A stretch of DNA of 64,000 nt, from assembly GCF_016746095.1 (NCBI RefSeq), contig NZ_JAERTY010000016.1, forward strand, positions 1 through 64,000, read 5' to 3'. The notes under the pieces were generated by a model, which was given only the letters and a program-made list of their open reading frames with translations, had not been told where the DNA came from and searched no databases. Shown in pieces: positions 7,733 to 16,835 of the stretch. Made by a program: the position numbers and the translations under genes. The stretch's first letter is position 1. Every line of letters starts with the position of its first letter. Source of the stretch: Sphingobacterium faecale (GTDB lineage: Bacteria > Bacteroidota > Bacteroidia > Sphingobacteriales > Sphingobacteriaceae).

Positions 7733-9325
7733 CTATAAAATTGTATCTTCCAACTGCTCAGCATGTTGAAGATAATCTGTTGTAAAATGTAATCCCCTAC
7801 TCTCTTTTCTATTCATGGCCGATTTGACCACCAAATAAGCCACTTGTATAACATTCCGAAGCTCACAAAGTTTAACAGATAAACGCGTCCTTTTATAAAA
7901 AGATTCGGTTTCTTCGTGCAATAACCCCAAACGACGCATAGCTCGATCAAGACGAAAATCGGAACGAACAATACCTACGTAATCACTCATAAATTTTTGT
8001 GTCTCACGCAAATTGTGAGTTACCAAAATATCTTCATTAGATAGTTTGGTATTCGAATCGTCCCAATCCGGAACTGATTCTTGATAAGTCAGGGAAGCAA
8101 AATTGGCTTCTGCATTCAAAAATATACGATGTGCATACACTGCTGCTTCTAATAGAGAATTGGAAGCCAACCTATTAGCACCATGAAGACCTGTAGATGC
8201 ACACTCTCCACAGGCATATAAATTGGCTATTGAACTGGCGCCAAACTCATCCACTAGTATTCCACCACACAAATAATGAGCTGCTGGGGTAACTGGTATA
8301 AAATCCTTGGTCATATCCAATCCGATCGAAAGGCACTTCTCATAAATATTTGGAAAATGAGAAAGCAGATCAGCTTTATTGCGATGGGTAATATCTAAAT
8401 AAACATAATCTACTCCTGACCGTTTCATCTCGCTATCTATAGCCCGAGCGACTATATCTCTTGGAGCAAGCGAACCACGCTCGTCATACTCCTCCATAAA
8501 GGACTCGCCATTGCATCTTCGTAAGATACCTCCAAAACCACGCACGGCCTCAGAAATTAAAAAAGCAGGGTATTCACTCGGGTTGTATAAAGCTGTCGGA
8601 TGAAACTGTATAAACTCCATGTTCCTAACCTTTCCTTTAGCCCTATATACCATAGCGATGCCATCGCCTGTAGCAATTGTGGGATTTGTCGTACTCGAAT
8701 AAACATGCCCCGCTCCTCCTGTAGCCATCAAAGTGACCTTTGCGAGGAACTTTTCCACATTGTTAGTAAAAGTGTTGAAAGCGTAAATACCGTAGCAAGC
8801 GGTATCTGTAGACTTCTTATCCACATGTTTTCCTAAATGATGCTGTGTAATGAGGTCTACTGCAAAATAATGCGTTAGAATCTCTATATTCGGTTCCTGA
8901 TGAATCTTCTCGAGTAACGCACGCTCGATTTCATACCCCGTAATATCCTTATAATGAAGGATTCTATGCGCAGAATGACCTCCTTCTTTCGCTAAATCGT
9001 AACTACCTGAATCTTCTCTATCAAACGAAGTCCCATAAGCTATCAACTCTTCTATACGGGCAGGCCCCTCTTTGATCACGTTTTCCACAACCTGTGGATT
9101 ACAAAGTCCATCCCCTGCAATCAGGGTATCCTGTATATGCTTTTCGAAGCTATCGGTATGATCTGTAACGACCGCTACGCCTCCTTGAGCGTACTTTGTA
9201 TTGGACTCATCTTCATTAGACTTAGTGACTATCAATACTTTACCTAACTTAGCTGCTTTCAATGCAAAACTCAACCCTGCAATACCCGAGCCTACTATTA
9301 AAAAGTCAACTTTTCTCTCCGACAT
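7733..9325 (-). CDS. nadB: L-aspartate oxidase
   Basis: NadB uses FAD to oxidise L-aspartate to iminoaspartate, the first step of de novo NAD synthesis; NadA then condenses this with dihydroxyacetone phosphate. The 530-residue protein has the N-terminal FAD motif VGSGIAGLS (12-20), the YAQGGVA segment, the active-site region GHSAHRILHYKDITG, HPTALYNP, APRDIVARAID, and TGLHGANRLASNSLLEA. The C-terminal helical domain of the succinate dehydrogenase/fumarate reductase class is complete. It diverges from nadA across a 481-bp AT-rich spacer proposed here as oriC. On the left of the origin it is a leading-strand gene. Confidence 0.97.
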   Translation of the reverse strand: MSERKVDFLIVGSGIAGLSFALKAAKLGKVLIVTKSNEDESNTKYAQGGVAVVTDHTDSFEKHIQDTLIAGDGLCNPQVVENVIKEGPARIEELIAYGTSFDREDSGSYDLAKEGGHSAHRILHYKDITGYEIERALLEKIHQEPNIEILTHYFAVDLITQHHLGKHVDKKSTDTACYGIYAFNTFTNNVEKFLAKVTLMATGGAGHVYSSTTNPTIATGDGIAMVYRAKGKVRNMEFIQFHPTALYNPSEYPAFLISEAVRGFGGILRRCNGESFMEEYDERGSLAPRDIVARAIDSEMKRSGVDYVYLDITHRNKADLLSHFPNIYEKCLSIGLDMTKDFIPVTPAAHYLCGGILVDEFGASSIANLYACGECASTGLHGANRLASNSLLEAAVYAHRIFLNAEANFASLTYQESVPDWDDSNTKLSNEDILVTHNLRETQKFMSDYVGIVRSDFRLDRAMRRLGLLHEETESFYKRTRLSVKLCELRNVIQVAYLVVKSAMNRKESRGLHFTTDYLQHAEQLEDTIL

Positions 9326-9806
9326 ATTAAAAACTTAAATCTAGAACCTTTATACGTTAACAAATTAACAAAATATGTGGAAAACGTGTAAACAAATAGT
9401 GAATTAAATTGTAAAACTTTTTATTATTCCACAATCGCCTATAAATACACACATCCTAACCTCAATAATTCTACAAATATGAAGCAGATATTAACAAATT
9501 GTAAACATAAATCAATTCACATCTGAATATGGAAAAAATAAAGACATAAAAATTACTCGATTGAAAATCAAGCTATATCCTAATAGATCCTGTGGATAAC
9601 TTGTGGATAAAACAGCATAATCTCAAAAATAAAATAAAATTTAACTCACTTATCCCCATTTTCCACAGACTAATAAACAATAAGATTGATTTATATAAAA
9701 TAGATTATTAATTATTGAAAAAAAGGAATGTGGATTTCGTTTGAATTTCTTTGTTTACTTTTGTGATGTTGATTTGGTTCCAATGATTGACAAATAAAGA
9801 AGAGAG
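9326..9806. other. oriC: Proposed chromosomal origin of replication (oriC)
   Basis: This 481-bp AT-rich spacer between divergent nadB and nadA holds two exact DnaA boxes TGTGGATAA at 9591-9599 and 9602-9610, in the same orientation and 11 bp apart. One-mismatch boxes are at 9376-9384 (TGTGGAAAA), 9650-9658 (TTATCCCCA), 9659-9667 (TTTTCCACA, directly abutting) and 9729-9737 (TGTGGATTT). A stretch of nearly pure A/T at 9668-9728 beside the box cluster would serve as the unwinding element. The + strand changes from A/C-rich to G/T-rich across this spacer. dnaA itself is 12 kb away, and Bacteroidota origins are often not next to dnaA. The precise edges are inferred. Confidence 0.72.
9756..9763 (+). 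promoter_or_regulatory. -7 box (TACTTTTG) of nadA
   Basis: An exact TAnnTTTG box 43 bp before the nadA ATG. A TTTG at 9740-9743 is too close to be an ordinary -33 element. Confidence 0.45.
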
Positions 9807-10805
9807 ATGAATATTACTTTTGAGAGAGACTTAGAAGCCAAAGGCTTTATCGATGTTGCTATTGATCCTAGTATTGATTTGGTCGATGAAATAAAACGAT
9901 TGAAGAAAGAAAAGAATGCTGTTATTCTAGCTCATTATTACCAAGATTCTGAAATACAGGATTTAGCAGATTATATTGGGGATAGCTTAGGATTGTCACA
10001 ACAGGCCGCTAAGACAGATGCTGATGTCATTGTATTTGCAGGTGTTCACTTTATGGCTGAGACAGCTAAAATACTGTCCCCCAGTAAAAAAGTACTTTTA
10101 CCGGATTTGAAAGCAGGGTGTTCGTTATCAGATAGTTGTCCTCCACATTTGTTTGCGAAATTTAAAGAACAATATCCAGATCATCTGGTGATTACCTATG
10201 TGAATTGTACAGCTGAATTGAAGGCGCTATCGGATATTGTCTGTACATCAAGTAATGCTGTACAGATTGTTGAGAGTTTGCCACGTGACCAAAAGATTAT
10301 TTTTGGCCCTGATAAGAATTTGGGCGACTATGTAAAGAAAAAAACAGGTAGGGATTTGGTTTTGTGGAATGGTGCTTGTATGGTACATGAAATTTTTTCT
10401 CAGGAAAAGATAGAAAGATTGCGTGACGAAAATCCTGGAGCTAAATTTATAGCCCATCCAGAATGTGAAGAACACATTCTGAGCCAAGCTGATTATATCG
10501 GATCTACGTCAGGAATGTTAAAATTTACAATCGAAGATGCCAGTCAAACGTATATTGTAGCGACGGAATCAGGAATTTTACATCAGATGCAAAAGGCTAG
10601 TCCAGATAAAAAGTTTATTCCGGCTCCTCCAAATAATGCATGTGCCTGTAATGATTGTCCTCACATGAAGCTAAATACATTGGAGAAATTGTACAATTGT
10701 CTCTATTATGAGCAACCTGAGATTATTCTGCCGGAAAATGTGATTGCTAGAGCTCAAAAACCTATCGAACGGATGTTGGAAATATCAGCTCAATTGGGAT
10801 TATAG
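9807..10805 (+). CDS. nadA: Quinolinate synthase A
   Basis: NadA condenses iminoaspartate with dihydroxyacetone phosphate to quinolinate using a [4Fe-4S] cluster. At 332 residues it is of normal length. It carries ILAHYYQDSEIQDLADYIGDSL at the start and the three cluster cysteines in YVNCTAELKA, NGACMVHEIF and NACACNDCPHM. The MAETAKIL and GSTSGMLKF motifs for substrate binding are also present. It diverges from nadB across the proposed origin and is leading-strand on the right arm. thiL follows after 32 bp. Confidence 0.97.
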   Translation: MNITFERDLEAKGFIDVAIDPSIDLVDEIKRLKKEKNAVILAHYYQDSEIQDLADYIGDSLGLSQQAAKTDADVIVFAGVHFMAETAKILSPSKKVLLPDLKAGCSLSDSCPPHLFAKFKEQYPDHLVITYVNCTAELKALSDIVCTSSNAVQIVESLPRDQKIIFGPDKNLGDYVKKKTGRDLVLWNGACMVHEIFSQEKIERLRDENPGAKFIAHPECEEHILSQADYIGSTSGMLKFTIEDASQTYIVATESGILHQMQKASPDKKFIPAPPNNACACNDCPHMKLNTLEKLYNCLYYEQPEIILPENVIARAQKPIERMLEISAQLGL

Positions 10806-10837
10806 TAGATAAATAATAGAAAATACGAGCAAAAAAT

Positions 10838-11878
10838 ATGTTTGATAATATAGATAAAACAAATATTAGTGAGTTAGGAGAATTCGGTTTAATTGATCAT
10901 CTGACACAAGCTGTGGAATTAACAGAGTCTTCAACCGTGAAAGGAATCGGGGATGACGCCGCAGTATTGGACTTTGCGAATAAGAAAACGCTGATTTCTA
11001 CCGATCTTTTGCTCGAAGGAATTCATTTTGATTTACGTTATGTTCCGCTAAAACACTTGGGATATAAAGCTGTACAAGTGAATTTGAGCGATATTTATGC
11101 CATGAACGGTATGGCTTCTCAGATTACATTTTCTATCGGATTGTCTTCAAAATTTCCGTTGGAAGCCGTCGAAGAAATCTATGAAGGTGCTTTAATAGCT
11201 TGTAAAAAGTTTAATGTCGACTTAATTGGTGGTGACACCTCTGCTTCGGCGCAGGGTTTGGTGATTTCCGTAACCAGTATTGGTTATGCAGAGGAAAGTG
11301 AAATAGCTTATCGATCAGGCGCTAAGGAAGGAGATTTGATCTGTGTATCGGGCGATTTAGGAGGAGCTTATGTGGGATTACAATTGTTAGAGCGCGAAAA
11401 ACAGATTTATTTGGAAAATCCTAACATTCAGCCCGACCTGGAGGGAAAGGATTATATTATCGAGCGGCAGTTAAAACCTGAAGCCCGCAAAGACGTCGTT
11501 CAATTATTGGATGCGTTGCACGTGAAACCTCACGCTATGATCGATGTGTCGGATGGATTGGCTTCAGAAATATTGCACATTTGTAAAGCTTCAAATGTAG
11601 GATGTAAACTGTATGAGGATAAAATCCCTATTGATCCAATGACTTATGAGACTGCTCGGGAATTTGGGTTGGATCCTACAGTATGTGCGTTGAGTGGTGG
11701 TGAGGATTATGAACTTCTATTTACAGTTCCACAATCTGACTACGACAAAATAAAAGGGCAATTGGATATTTCCGTAATAGGGTATGTCACAGAAGCAGCT
11801 GCAGGATGTGGCATGATATCGAAGTCTGGACATGTACACGAAATAAAAGCTCAAGGATGGAATGCTTTCAATAAATAG
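10838..11878 (+). CDS. thiL: Thiamine-monophosphate kinase
   Basis: ThiL phosphorylates thiamine monophosphate to the diphosphate cofactor. The 346-residue protein has the family's GIGDDAAVL near the N-terminus, STDLLLEGIHFDL, the LIGGDTSAS metal site, VSDGLASEI, and the SGGEDYELLFTV motif in the C-terminal domain, all features of the PurM/ThiL ATP-binding fold. It lies directly after nadA and is probably cotranscribed with it. A 14/16 parS-like sequence falls inside the coding region at 11514-11529. Confidence 0.96.
   Translation: MFDNIDKTNISELGEFGLIDHLTQAVELTESSTVKGIGDDAAVLDFANKKTLISTDLLLEGIHFDLRYVPLKHLGYKAVQVNLSDIYAMNGMASQITFSIGLSSKFPLEAVEEIYEGALIACKKFNVDLIGGDTSASAQGLVISVTSIGYAEESEIAYRSGAKEGDLICVSGDLGGAYVGLQLLEREKQIYLENPNIQPDLEGKDYIIERQLKPEARKDVVQLLDALHVKPHAMIDVSDGLASEILHICKASNVGCKLYEDKIPIDPMTYETAREFGLDPTVCALSGGEDYELLFTVPQSDYDKIKGQLDISVIGYVTEAAAGCGMISKSGHVHEIKAQGWNAFNK
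11514..11529. promoter_or_regulatory. Imperfect parS-like site inside thiL
   Basis: CGTTGCACGTGAAACC matches the TGTTnCACGTGAAACA consensus at all but the first and last positions. It lies on the other side of the proposed origin from the exact pair. Coding constraint makes chance resemblance plausible. Confidence 0.3.
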
Positions 11879-11943
11879 TTAAGAATAGGACCGTTATATT
11901 ACGATATATATATTATTGTTGTTTATTTTGTTGCTTAAATTGC

Positions 11944-11951
11944 TAATTTTG
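11944..11951 (+). promoter_or_regulatory. -7 box (TAATTTTG) of the acetoacetyl-CoA synthetase gene
   Basis: An exact TAnnTTTG box with a TTG 22 bp upstream at 11919-11921, close to the Bacteroidota promoter layout. The predicted start is near 11956, giving a leader of about 20 nt. Confidence 0.55.
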
Positions 11952-11978
11952 CAATTACAATAGCCGAAAATAAACAAT

Positions 11979-13889
11979 ATGAGCAAAGCTTTATGGACGC
12001 CATCGTCCGATTATATCAGTAAATCTGGACTTTTCCATTATCAACAGTTTTTAGAATCGGATAAAGGAAGAAAATTTTCTTCTTATCATGAACTGCATCA
12101 ATGGTCAATTGACAATTTGGCAGAGTTTTGGTCCAGTTTACTTTCCTACTTTAACATATCGTATTCAGGTACTTACAAGAACCGGTTATCTTGGGATAAT
12201 AGTGCGACGGATTTTATTGGTACACAGTGGTTTGACGGTATAGAGTTGAGCTATGCGGAGCATATTTTCAAACAATCTACTACGGAAAGACCTGCTCTTA
12301 AATTTGCTAGCGAATCAATCGGTTACGAGGAAGTCTCTTGGAAAGAACTGGCAGAAATGGTCAGCCGAATTCAACAATTTCTTGTGGAAAAAGGTGTGGA
12401 AAAAGGTGATCGTGTCGCCGCTGTGTTGAATAACACAATCGAGTCTATTGCTATTTTTCTAGCTGTGAATTCGTTAGGCGCTATATGGTCATGTTGCTCT
12501 CCTGACTTTGGGGATGTAAGTATTTCAGAACGATTTACCCAAATAAAACCAAAGGTATTATTTATAGAGACTTCTTATCAGTATAATGAAAGGATATTTT
12601 CTAAGTTAGAAACATTGGAGCGGCTGAAATCGGATCTCACGGATCTCTCAGCTATCGTACAGGTATATGAAGATGATTGGAAGAAAATTATATTCGATTA
12701 TGTGCCAAAGCAATTAACTTTTGTACGTGTCCCTTTCTCCCACCCAATTTGGATACTGTATTCTTCCGGTACCACAGGTAAGCCAAAAGCTATTACCCAT
12801 AGTACGGGAGGAAATCTTATGGAGCATTTTAAAGCTTTAGTATTACATCAAAATGTGCAGGACGGAGAAAATTTTCTTTGGTACACAACAACAGGTTGGA
12901 TGATGTGGAACTATGCATTGTCGTCGCTCTTATGTGGCGCTACCCTTTGCTTGTTTGATGGTATTATTAACCATAATAAACACCTTACTTTTTGGACATT
13001 TTTGAAAAGAGCGCAAGTAGATCATCTTGGAGCCGGAGCGGTTTATTTTACTTCATTAGAGGGAATAGAGATAGCTGATTATGCACCTAAGGTTATTGGC
13101 TCTACGGGATCGCCGTTGCCGATAGCTACGTTTGAAGATTTGCAGCGTAAATTTCCGGATGTACATATTGTTTCTTTGAGTGGAGGTACTGATGTATGTT
13201 CGGCTTTTTTATCGGGTAGTCCGACATTACCAGTATATGCCGGGATGTTACAGTGTCGAGCACTAGGAGCTGATATTGTGGCTTTTAATGATCAAGGGAA
13301 AGCTGTATATGATGAGGTAGGTGAATTGGTAATCCGTAAACCTATGCCCTCCATGCCGCTTTATTTTTGGAACGATACAGAAAATAAGAAATATCATGAG
13401 AGCTATTTTGATCATTTTCCGTCGGTATGGAGCCATGGCGATTGGATAAAAATAAATGATGAAGGCGTAATAATCTACGGTAGATCGGATGCTACTTTGA
13501 ATCGAGGTGGTGTGCGTATAGGTACTGCAGAAATCTATAATGCAGTAAATAGTCTATCACAGATAAAAGACAGTCTGGTCGTCTGTATAGACTATGATAA
13601 TGGTTCTTCGTCAATGTTGCTATTTGTACAGACAGAAGATAAAAGCGATTTTAACGAGGACTTAAAGGATACGATAAAACGGACTCTGAGGGGACAGTAT
13701 AGTCCAAGACATGTGCCGGATTTCATTTACCCCGTTTCTGATATCCCTTATACACTGAGCGGTAAAAAACTAGAACTTCCTATCAAAAAGATTTTTTCGG
13801 GGACAGAGGTCGCTAAAGTTGTTTCTACGGATATCATGCGTAATCCGAAATCTCTAGCTGAGTATGTTTCTATTTATAATACGATTTAG
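11979..13889 (+). CDS. Acetoacetate-CoA ligase (acetoacetyl-CoA synthetase)
   Basis: This 636-residue member of the ANL adenylating superfamily matches acetoacetyl-CoA synthetase in length and in the N-terminal region with WSIDNLAEFWSSLLSYFNI. The AMP-binding P-loop YSSGTTGKPKAI lies at about 260-271, with TTTGWMMWNY, SLSGGTDVC, the YGRSDATLNRGGVRIGTAEIY hinge, and the C-terminal SGKKLELPIKKI carrying the acylation lysine. It activates acetoacetate with ATP and CoA, letting the product of HMG-CoA lyase (encoded 5 kb on) enter thiolysis. With its neighbours it completes lower leucine catabolism. Confidence 0.9.
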   Translation: MSKALWTPSSDYISKSGLFHYQQFLESDKGRKFSSYHELHQWSIDNLAEFWSSLLSYFNISYSGTYKNRLSWDNSATDFIGTQWFDGIELSYAEHIFKQSTTERPALKFASESIGYEEVSWKELAEMVSRIQQFLVEKGVEKGDRVAAVLNNTIESIAIFLAVNSLGAIWSCCSPDFGDVSISERFTQIKPKVLFIETSYQYNERIFSKLETLERLKSDLTDLSAIVQVYEDDWKKIIFDYVPKQLTFVRVPFSHPIWILYSSGTTGKPKAITHSTGGNLMEHFKALVLHQNVQDGENFLWYTTTGWMMWNYALSSLLCGATLCLFDGIINHNKHLTFWTFLKRAQVDHLGAGAVYFTSLEGIEIADYAPKVIGSTGSPLPIATFEDLQRKFPDVHIVSLSGGTDVCSAFLSGSPTLPVYAGMLQCRALGADIVAFNDQGKAVYDEVGELVIRKPMPSMPLYFWNDTENKKYHESYFDHFPSVWSHGDWIKINDEGVIIYGRSDATLNRGGVRIGTAEIYNAVNSLSQIKDSLVVCIDYDNGSSSMLLFVQTEDKSDFNEDLKDTIKRTLRGQYSPRHVPDFIYPVSDIPYTLSGKKLELPIKKIFSGTEVAKVVSTDIMRNPKSLAEYVSIYNTI

Positions 13890-13894
13890 GTTTT

Positions 13895-13933
13895 AAGGCT
13901 ATTAAGGGTTGAAAACCAACTCTTAATAGCCTA
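13895..13933. terminator. Bidirectional terminator between convergent genes
   Basis: A 15-bp stem pairs GGCTATTAAG at 13897-13906 with CTTAATAGCC at 13922-13931, continued by GGTTG with CCAACT around an A-rich loop. It separates the synthetase from the convergent carboxylase gene. Confidence 0.75.
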
Positions 13934-13938
13934 TTTAA

Positions 13939-15546
13939 TTAGGTCTGTATAACACCTACGTTATATTTTGGTATATCAGGATTATTATTGGCAGCCTCAA
14001 TACCCATACTGATAATTTTTCTGGTTTCTTTAGGATCTATAACACCATCTACCCAAAGTCGAGCAGCCGCGTAATAAGGACTTAACTGTTCATTATATTT
14101 TTGCTCTATTTCGGAAAGCAATTTGTTTTTTTCGTTTTCAGATAGCTGTACGCCCTTCCCTTTTAAGGTTGCTTCCTGAATCTGTAGTAGCGTTTTACCG
14201 GCGGAAGCGCCACTCATAACAGCCATTTGGGCAGTTGGCCAGGCGTATATCAATCTTGGGTCATAGGCTTTGCCACACATCGCATAGTTGCCGGCGCCAT
14301 AACTATTTCCGATTACGAAGGTAAATTTTGGTACAACGGAGTTGGCCATTGCATTTACCATCTTTGCTCCATCTTTTATGATTCCGCCCTGTTCCGATCT
14401 GGAACCTACCATAAATCCTGTTACATCCTGGAAGAAAACTAAAGGAATCTTCTGCTGATTGCAGTTCATGATGAATCTAGCCGATTTATCTGCAGAATCC
14501 GAGTAGATGACCCCTCCCATCTGCATTTCTTGTGTACCTCCTGGTTTCTTTGCTTTGACTACTTCTCTTTGATTAGCAACTATACCTACTGCCCAGCCAT
14601 CTATCCGGGCTAAGGCACAGATTATAGTCTTGCCATAATCTTTTTTATATTCTTCAAGGGAGCCTTTGTCTACAATAGAATCTAGTAACTGAAGCATATT
14701 ATAGGGTTTGAGTCGATCTTCGGGAAGATTTTTATAGACGGCATCTGTAGGTAACAAAGGTAATTGGGATTCTATTCTTGAAAATCCTGCTTTTGGTGTA
14801 TCTCCGAACTTATCCACTATATTTTTGATGGCATCTAAGCAGCTTTCATCATTTGGATATTTATTATCCGTTACGCCTGATATTTCAGAATGTGTAGTGG
14901 CACCTCCCAGACTTTCGTTATCGATTACTTCGCCTATTGAAGATCTAACAAGGTAAGAACCAGCTAGAAAAACAGAGCCTGTGCCCTCTACGATAAGTGC
15001 ATAGTCTGACATAATAGGTAAATAAGCACCACCGGCCACGCATGACCCCATAATGGCAGATATCTGTGGAATACCCATAGCAGAAATCTTTGCGTTGTTT
15101 CTGAAAATTCGACCGAAATGTTCTTTGTCTGGAAATATTTCATCTTGCATAGGAAGATATACGCCTGCTGAGTCCACTAAATAAATAATAGGCAGGTGGT
15201 TTTCCATTGCGATCTCTTGTGCTCTTAGGTTCTTTTTTCCTGTAATCGGAAACCATGCCCCTGCTTTTACGGTAGCATCATTGGAAACAATAATGCATAA
15301 TCTTTGTTGTACGTAGCCCATGACAATGGCTACACCTCCGTTCGGACAGCCTCCATCATTGGGATACATATTGTCCCCAGCAAAAGCTCCTATTTCTGTA
15401 TAAGGACTATCCGGATCCAGTAAGTATTTTATACGTTCCCAAGCGGTAAGTTTCCCTTTTTCCTTGTGTTTTTGAATTTTGTCTAAACCGCCTCCTAAGT
15501 AAAGTTTTTCGGTTTTTTCTTTTAGTATTTCAAGAAAGTTTTCCAT
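13939..15546 (-). CDS. Acyl-CoA carboxylase carboxyltransferase (beta) subunit, methylcrotonyl-CoA type
   Basis: This 535-residue protein has the two crotonase-like halves of biotin-dependent carboxyltransferase beta subunits. The segment VDSAGVYLPMQDEIFPDKEH followed by FGRIF, and GGATTHSEISGVTD, resemble methylcrotonyl-CoA carboxylase beta more than the propionyl-CoA type. The C-terminal half has FQDVTGFMVGSRSEQGGIIKDGAK and SYGAGNYAMCGKAYDPR. It should transfer carboxyl from biotin to 3-methylcrotonyl-CoA. The biotin carboxylase/carrier alpha subunit is not in the window. It diverges from an acyl-CoA dehydrogenase and sits beside HMG-CoA lyase, which supports the leucine assignment. Confidence 0.85.
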   Translation of the reverse strand: MENFLEILKEKTEKLYLGGGLDKIQKHKEKGKLTAWERIKYLLDPDSPYTEIGAFAGDNMYPNDGGCPNGGVAIVMGYVQQRLCIIVSNDATVKAGAWFPITGKKNLRAQEIAMENHLPIIYLVDSAGVYLPMQDEIFPDKEHFGRIFRNNAKISAMGIPQISAIMGSCVAGGAYLPIMSDYALIVEGTGSVFLAGSYLVRSSIGEVIDNESLGGATTHSEISGVTDNKYPNDESCLDAIKNIVDKFGDTPKAGFSRIESQLPLLPTDAVYKNLPEDRLKPYNMLQLLDSIVDKGSLEEYKKDYGKTIICALARIDGWAVGIVANQREVVKAKKPGGTQEMQMGGVIYSDSADKSARFIMNCNQQKIPLVFFQDVTGFMVGSRSEQGGIIKDGAKMVNAMANSVVPKFTFVIGNSYGAGNYAMCGKAYDPRLIYAWPTAQMAVMSGASAGKTLLQIQEATLKGKGVQLSENEKNKLLSEIEQKYNEQLSPYYAAARLWVDGVIDPKETRKIISMGIEAANNNPDIPKYNVGVIQT

Positions 15547-15683
15547 ATGTTATGGATTATTAATTTAATATTTACAAAAGGTCGTTTGAATTATTTTTAT
15601 AAATATCGTAAAATATTATTTGTTTTTTTTGATATTTGTAATAATAATTATAAACTGAATATAAACATAAGTAAAATTTCATT

Positions 15684-16835
15684 ATGTATAATGCGAAGGA
15701 TACCGAGCAAATGGTAATGATACGTGAGAGCGCACGTGAATTTGCAAAAACGCACATCAAACCTTTTGTGATGGAGTGGGATGAAAAGCAATATTTTCCT
15801 GTAGAGCTTTTTAAAAAAATGGGTGATTATGGTTTCATGGGAATTTTGGTTCCGGAAAAATACCATGGAGCCGGACTTACTTATCAGGAATACATAACCA
15901 TATTGGATGAGATATCCAAAGTATGTGGTTCTATAGGTCTTTCGGTAGCTGCTCATAATTCGTTGTGTACAAATCATATTCTATCCTTCGCGAGTGAGGA
16001 ACAAAAAGAAAAATATTTACCAAAATTAGCTACTGCCGAATGGATCGGTGCCTGGGGCCTGACAGAAACCGGATCGGGATCCGATGCAGGGGGAATGACA
16101 ACTGTCGCTGTTCAAGATGGTGATTATTGGGTAATAAATGGTTCTAAAATTTTTATTACGCATGCAATAAGTGCAGATGTAGCTGTAGTTATTGTCCGTA
16201 CTGGTGAGAAGGGGGATAAACATGGGATGACGGCTTTTATTATTGAAAAAGGAACACCTGGATTTACTGCAGGTAAGAAGATCGATAAATTGGGAATGCG
16301 GGCATCGGAGACAGCTAGTTTATTCTTTGATAATTGTCGGGTTCACAAAGATCAGGTAATAGGAGAAGTCGGCAATGGTTTTGTTCAGGCACTAAAACTA
16401 CTGGACGGAGGTCGTATTTCTATCGCTGCATTATCTTTGGGAATTGCGCGCGGTGCTTACGAATGTGCGTTGCAATATTCGAATGAGCGGGAACAGTTTA
16501 ATCAAAAAATATTTGATTTTCAGGATGTTTCATTTAAATTAGCCGATATGGCTACGAAGATTGAAGCTTCGGAACTATTAATCAGACAGGCTGGTTATTT
16601 GAAAGATACGAATCAGAAAGTGACGAAAGAAGGTGCTATGGCTAAGCTCTATGCATCGGAAGTAGCTGTTGAGGCTAGTAATGAATCCGTACAGATACAT
16701 GGTGGCTATGGATTTACCAAGGATTTTCCTGCTGAAAAGTTCTTCCGCGATGCCAAGTTATGTACAATCGGTGAAGGAACTAGTGCAATACAGAAAATGG
16801 TAATCGCACGCGAAATAAGAAAAGATGTTAAATAG
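15684..16835 (+). CDS. Acyl-CoA dehydrogenase
   Basis: This 383-residue flavoprotein is of the usual length. It carries WGLTETGSGSDAGGM (FAD/substrate segment), RISIAALSLGIARGAYECAL, NEREQFNQKIFDFQ, and QIHGGYGFTKDFPAEKFFRDA. Near the end, TIGEGTSAIQK carries the catalytic Glu in the position used by short- and medium-chain enzymes, whereas classical isovaleryl-CoA dehydrogenases have GAGTS there. It therefore looks like a butyryl/short-branched type. Its place in front of HMG-CoA lyase suggests a substrate in branched-chain degradation, but the exact acyl group is uncertain. It overlaps the next gene by 11 bp. Confidence 0.9.
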   Translation: MYNAKDTEQMVMIRESAREFAKTHIKPFVMEWDEKQYFPVELFKKMGDYGFMGILVPEKYHGAGLTYQEYITILDEISKVCGSIGLSVAAHNSLCTNHILSFASEEQKEKYLPKLATAEWIGAWGLTETGSGSDAGGMTTVAVQDGDYWVINGSKIFITHAISADVAVVIVRTGEKGDKHGMTAFIIEKGTPGFTAGKKIDKLGMRASETASLFFDNCRVHKDQVIGEVGNGFVQALKLLDGGRISIAALSLGIARGAYECALQYSNEREQFNQKIFDFQDVSFKLADMATKIEASELLIRQAGYLKDTNQKVTKEGAMAKLYASEVAVEASNESVQIHGGYGFTKDFPAEKFFRDAKLCTIGEGTSAIQKMVIAREIRKDVK

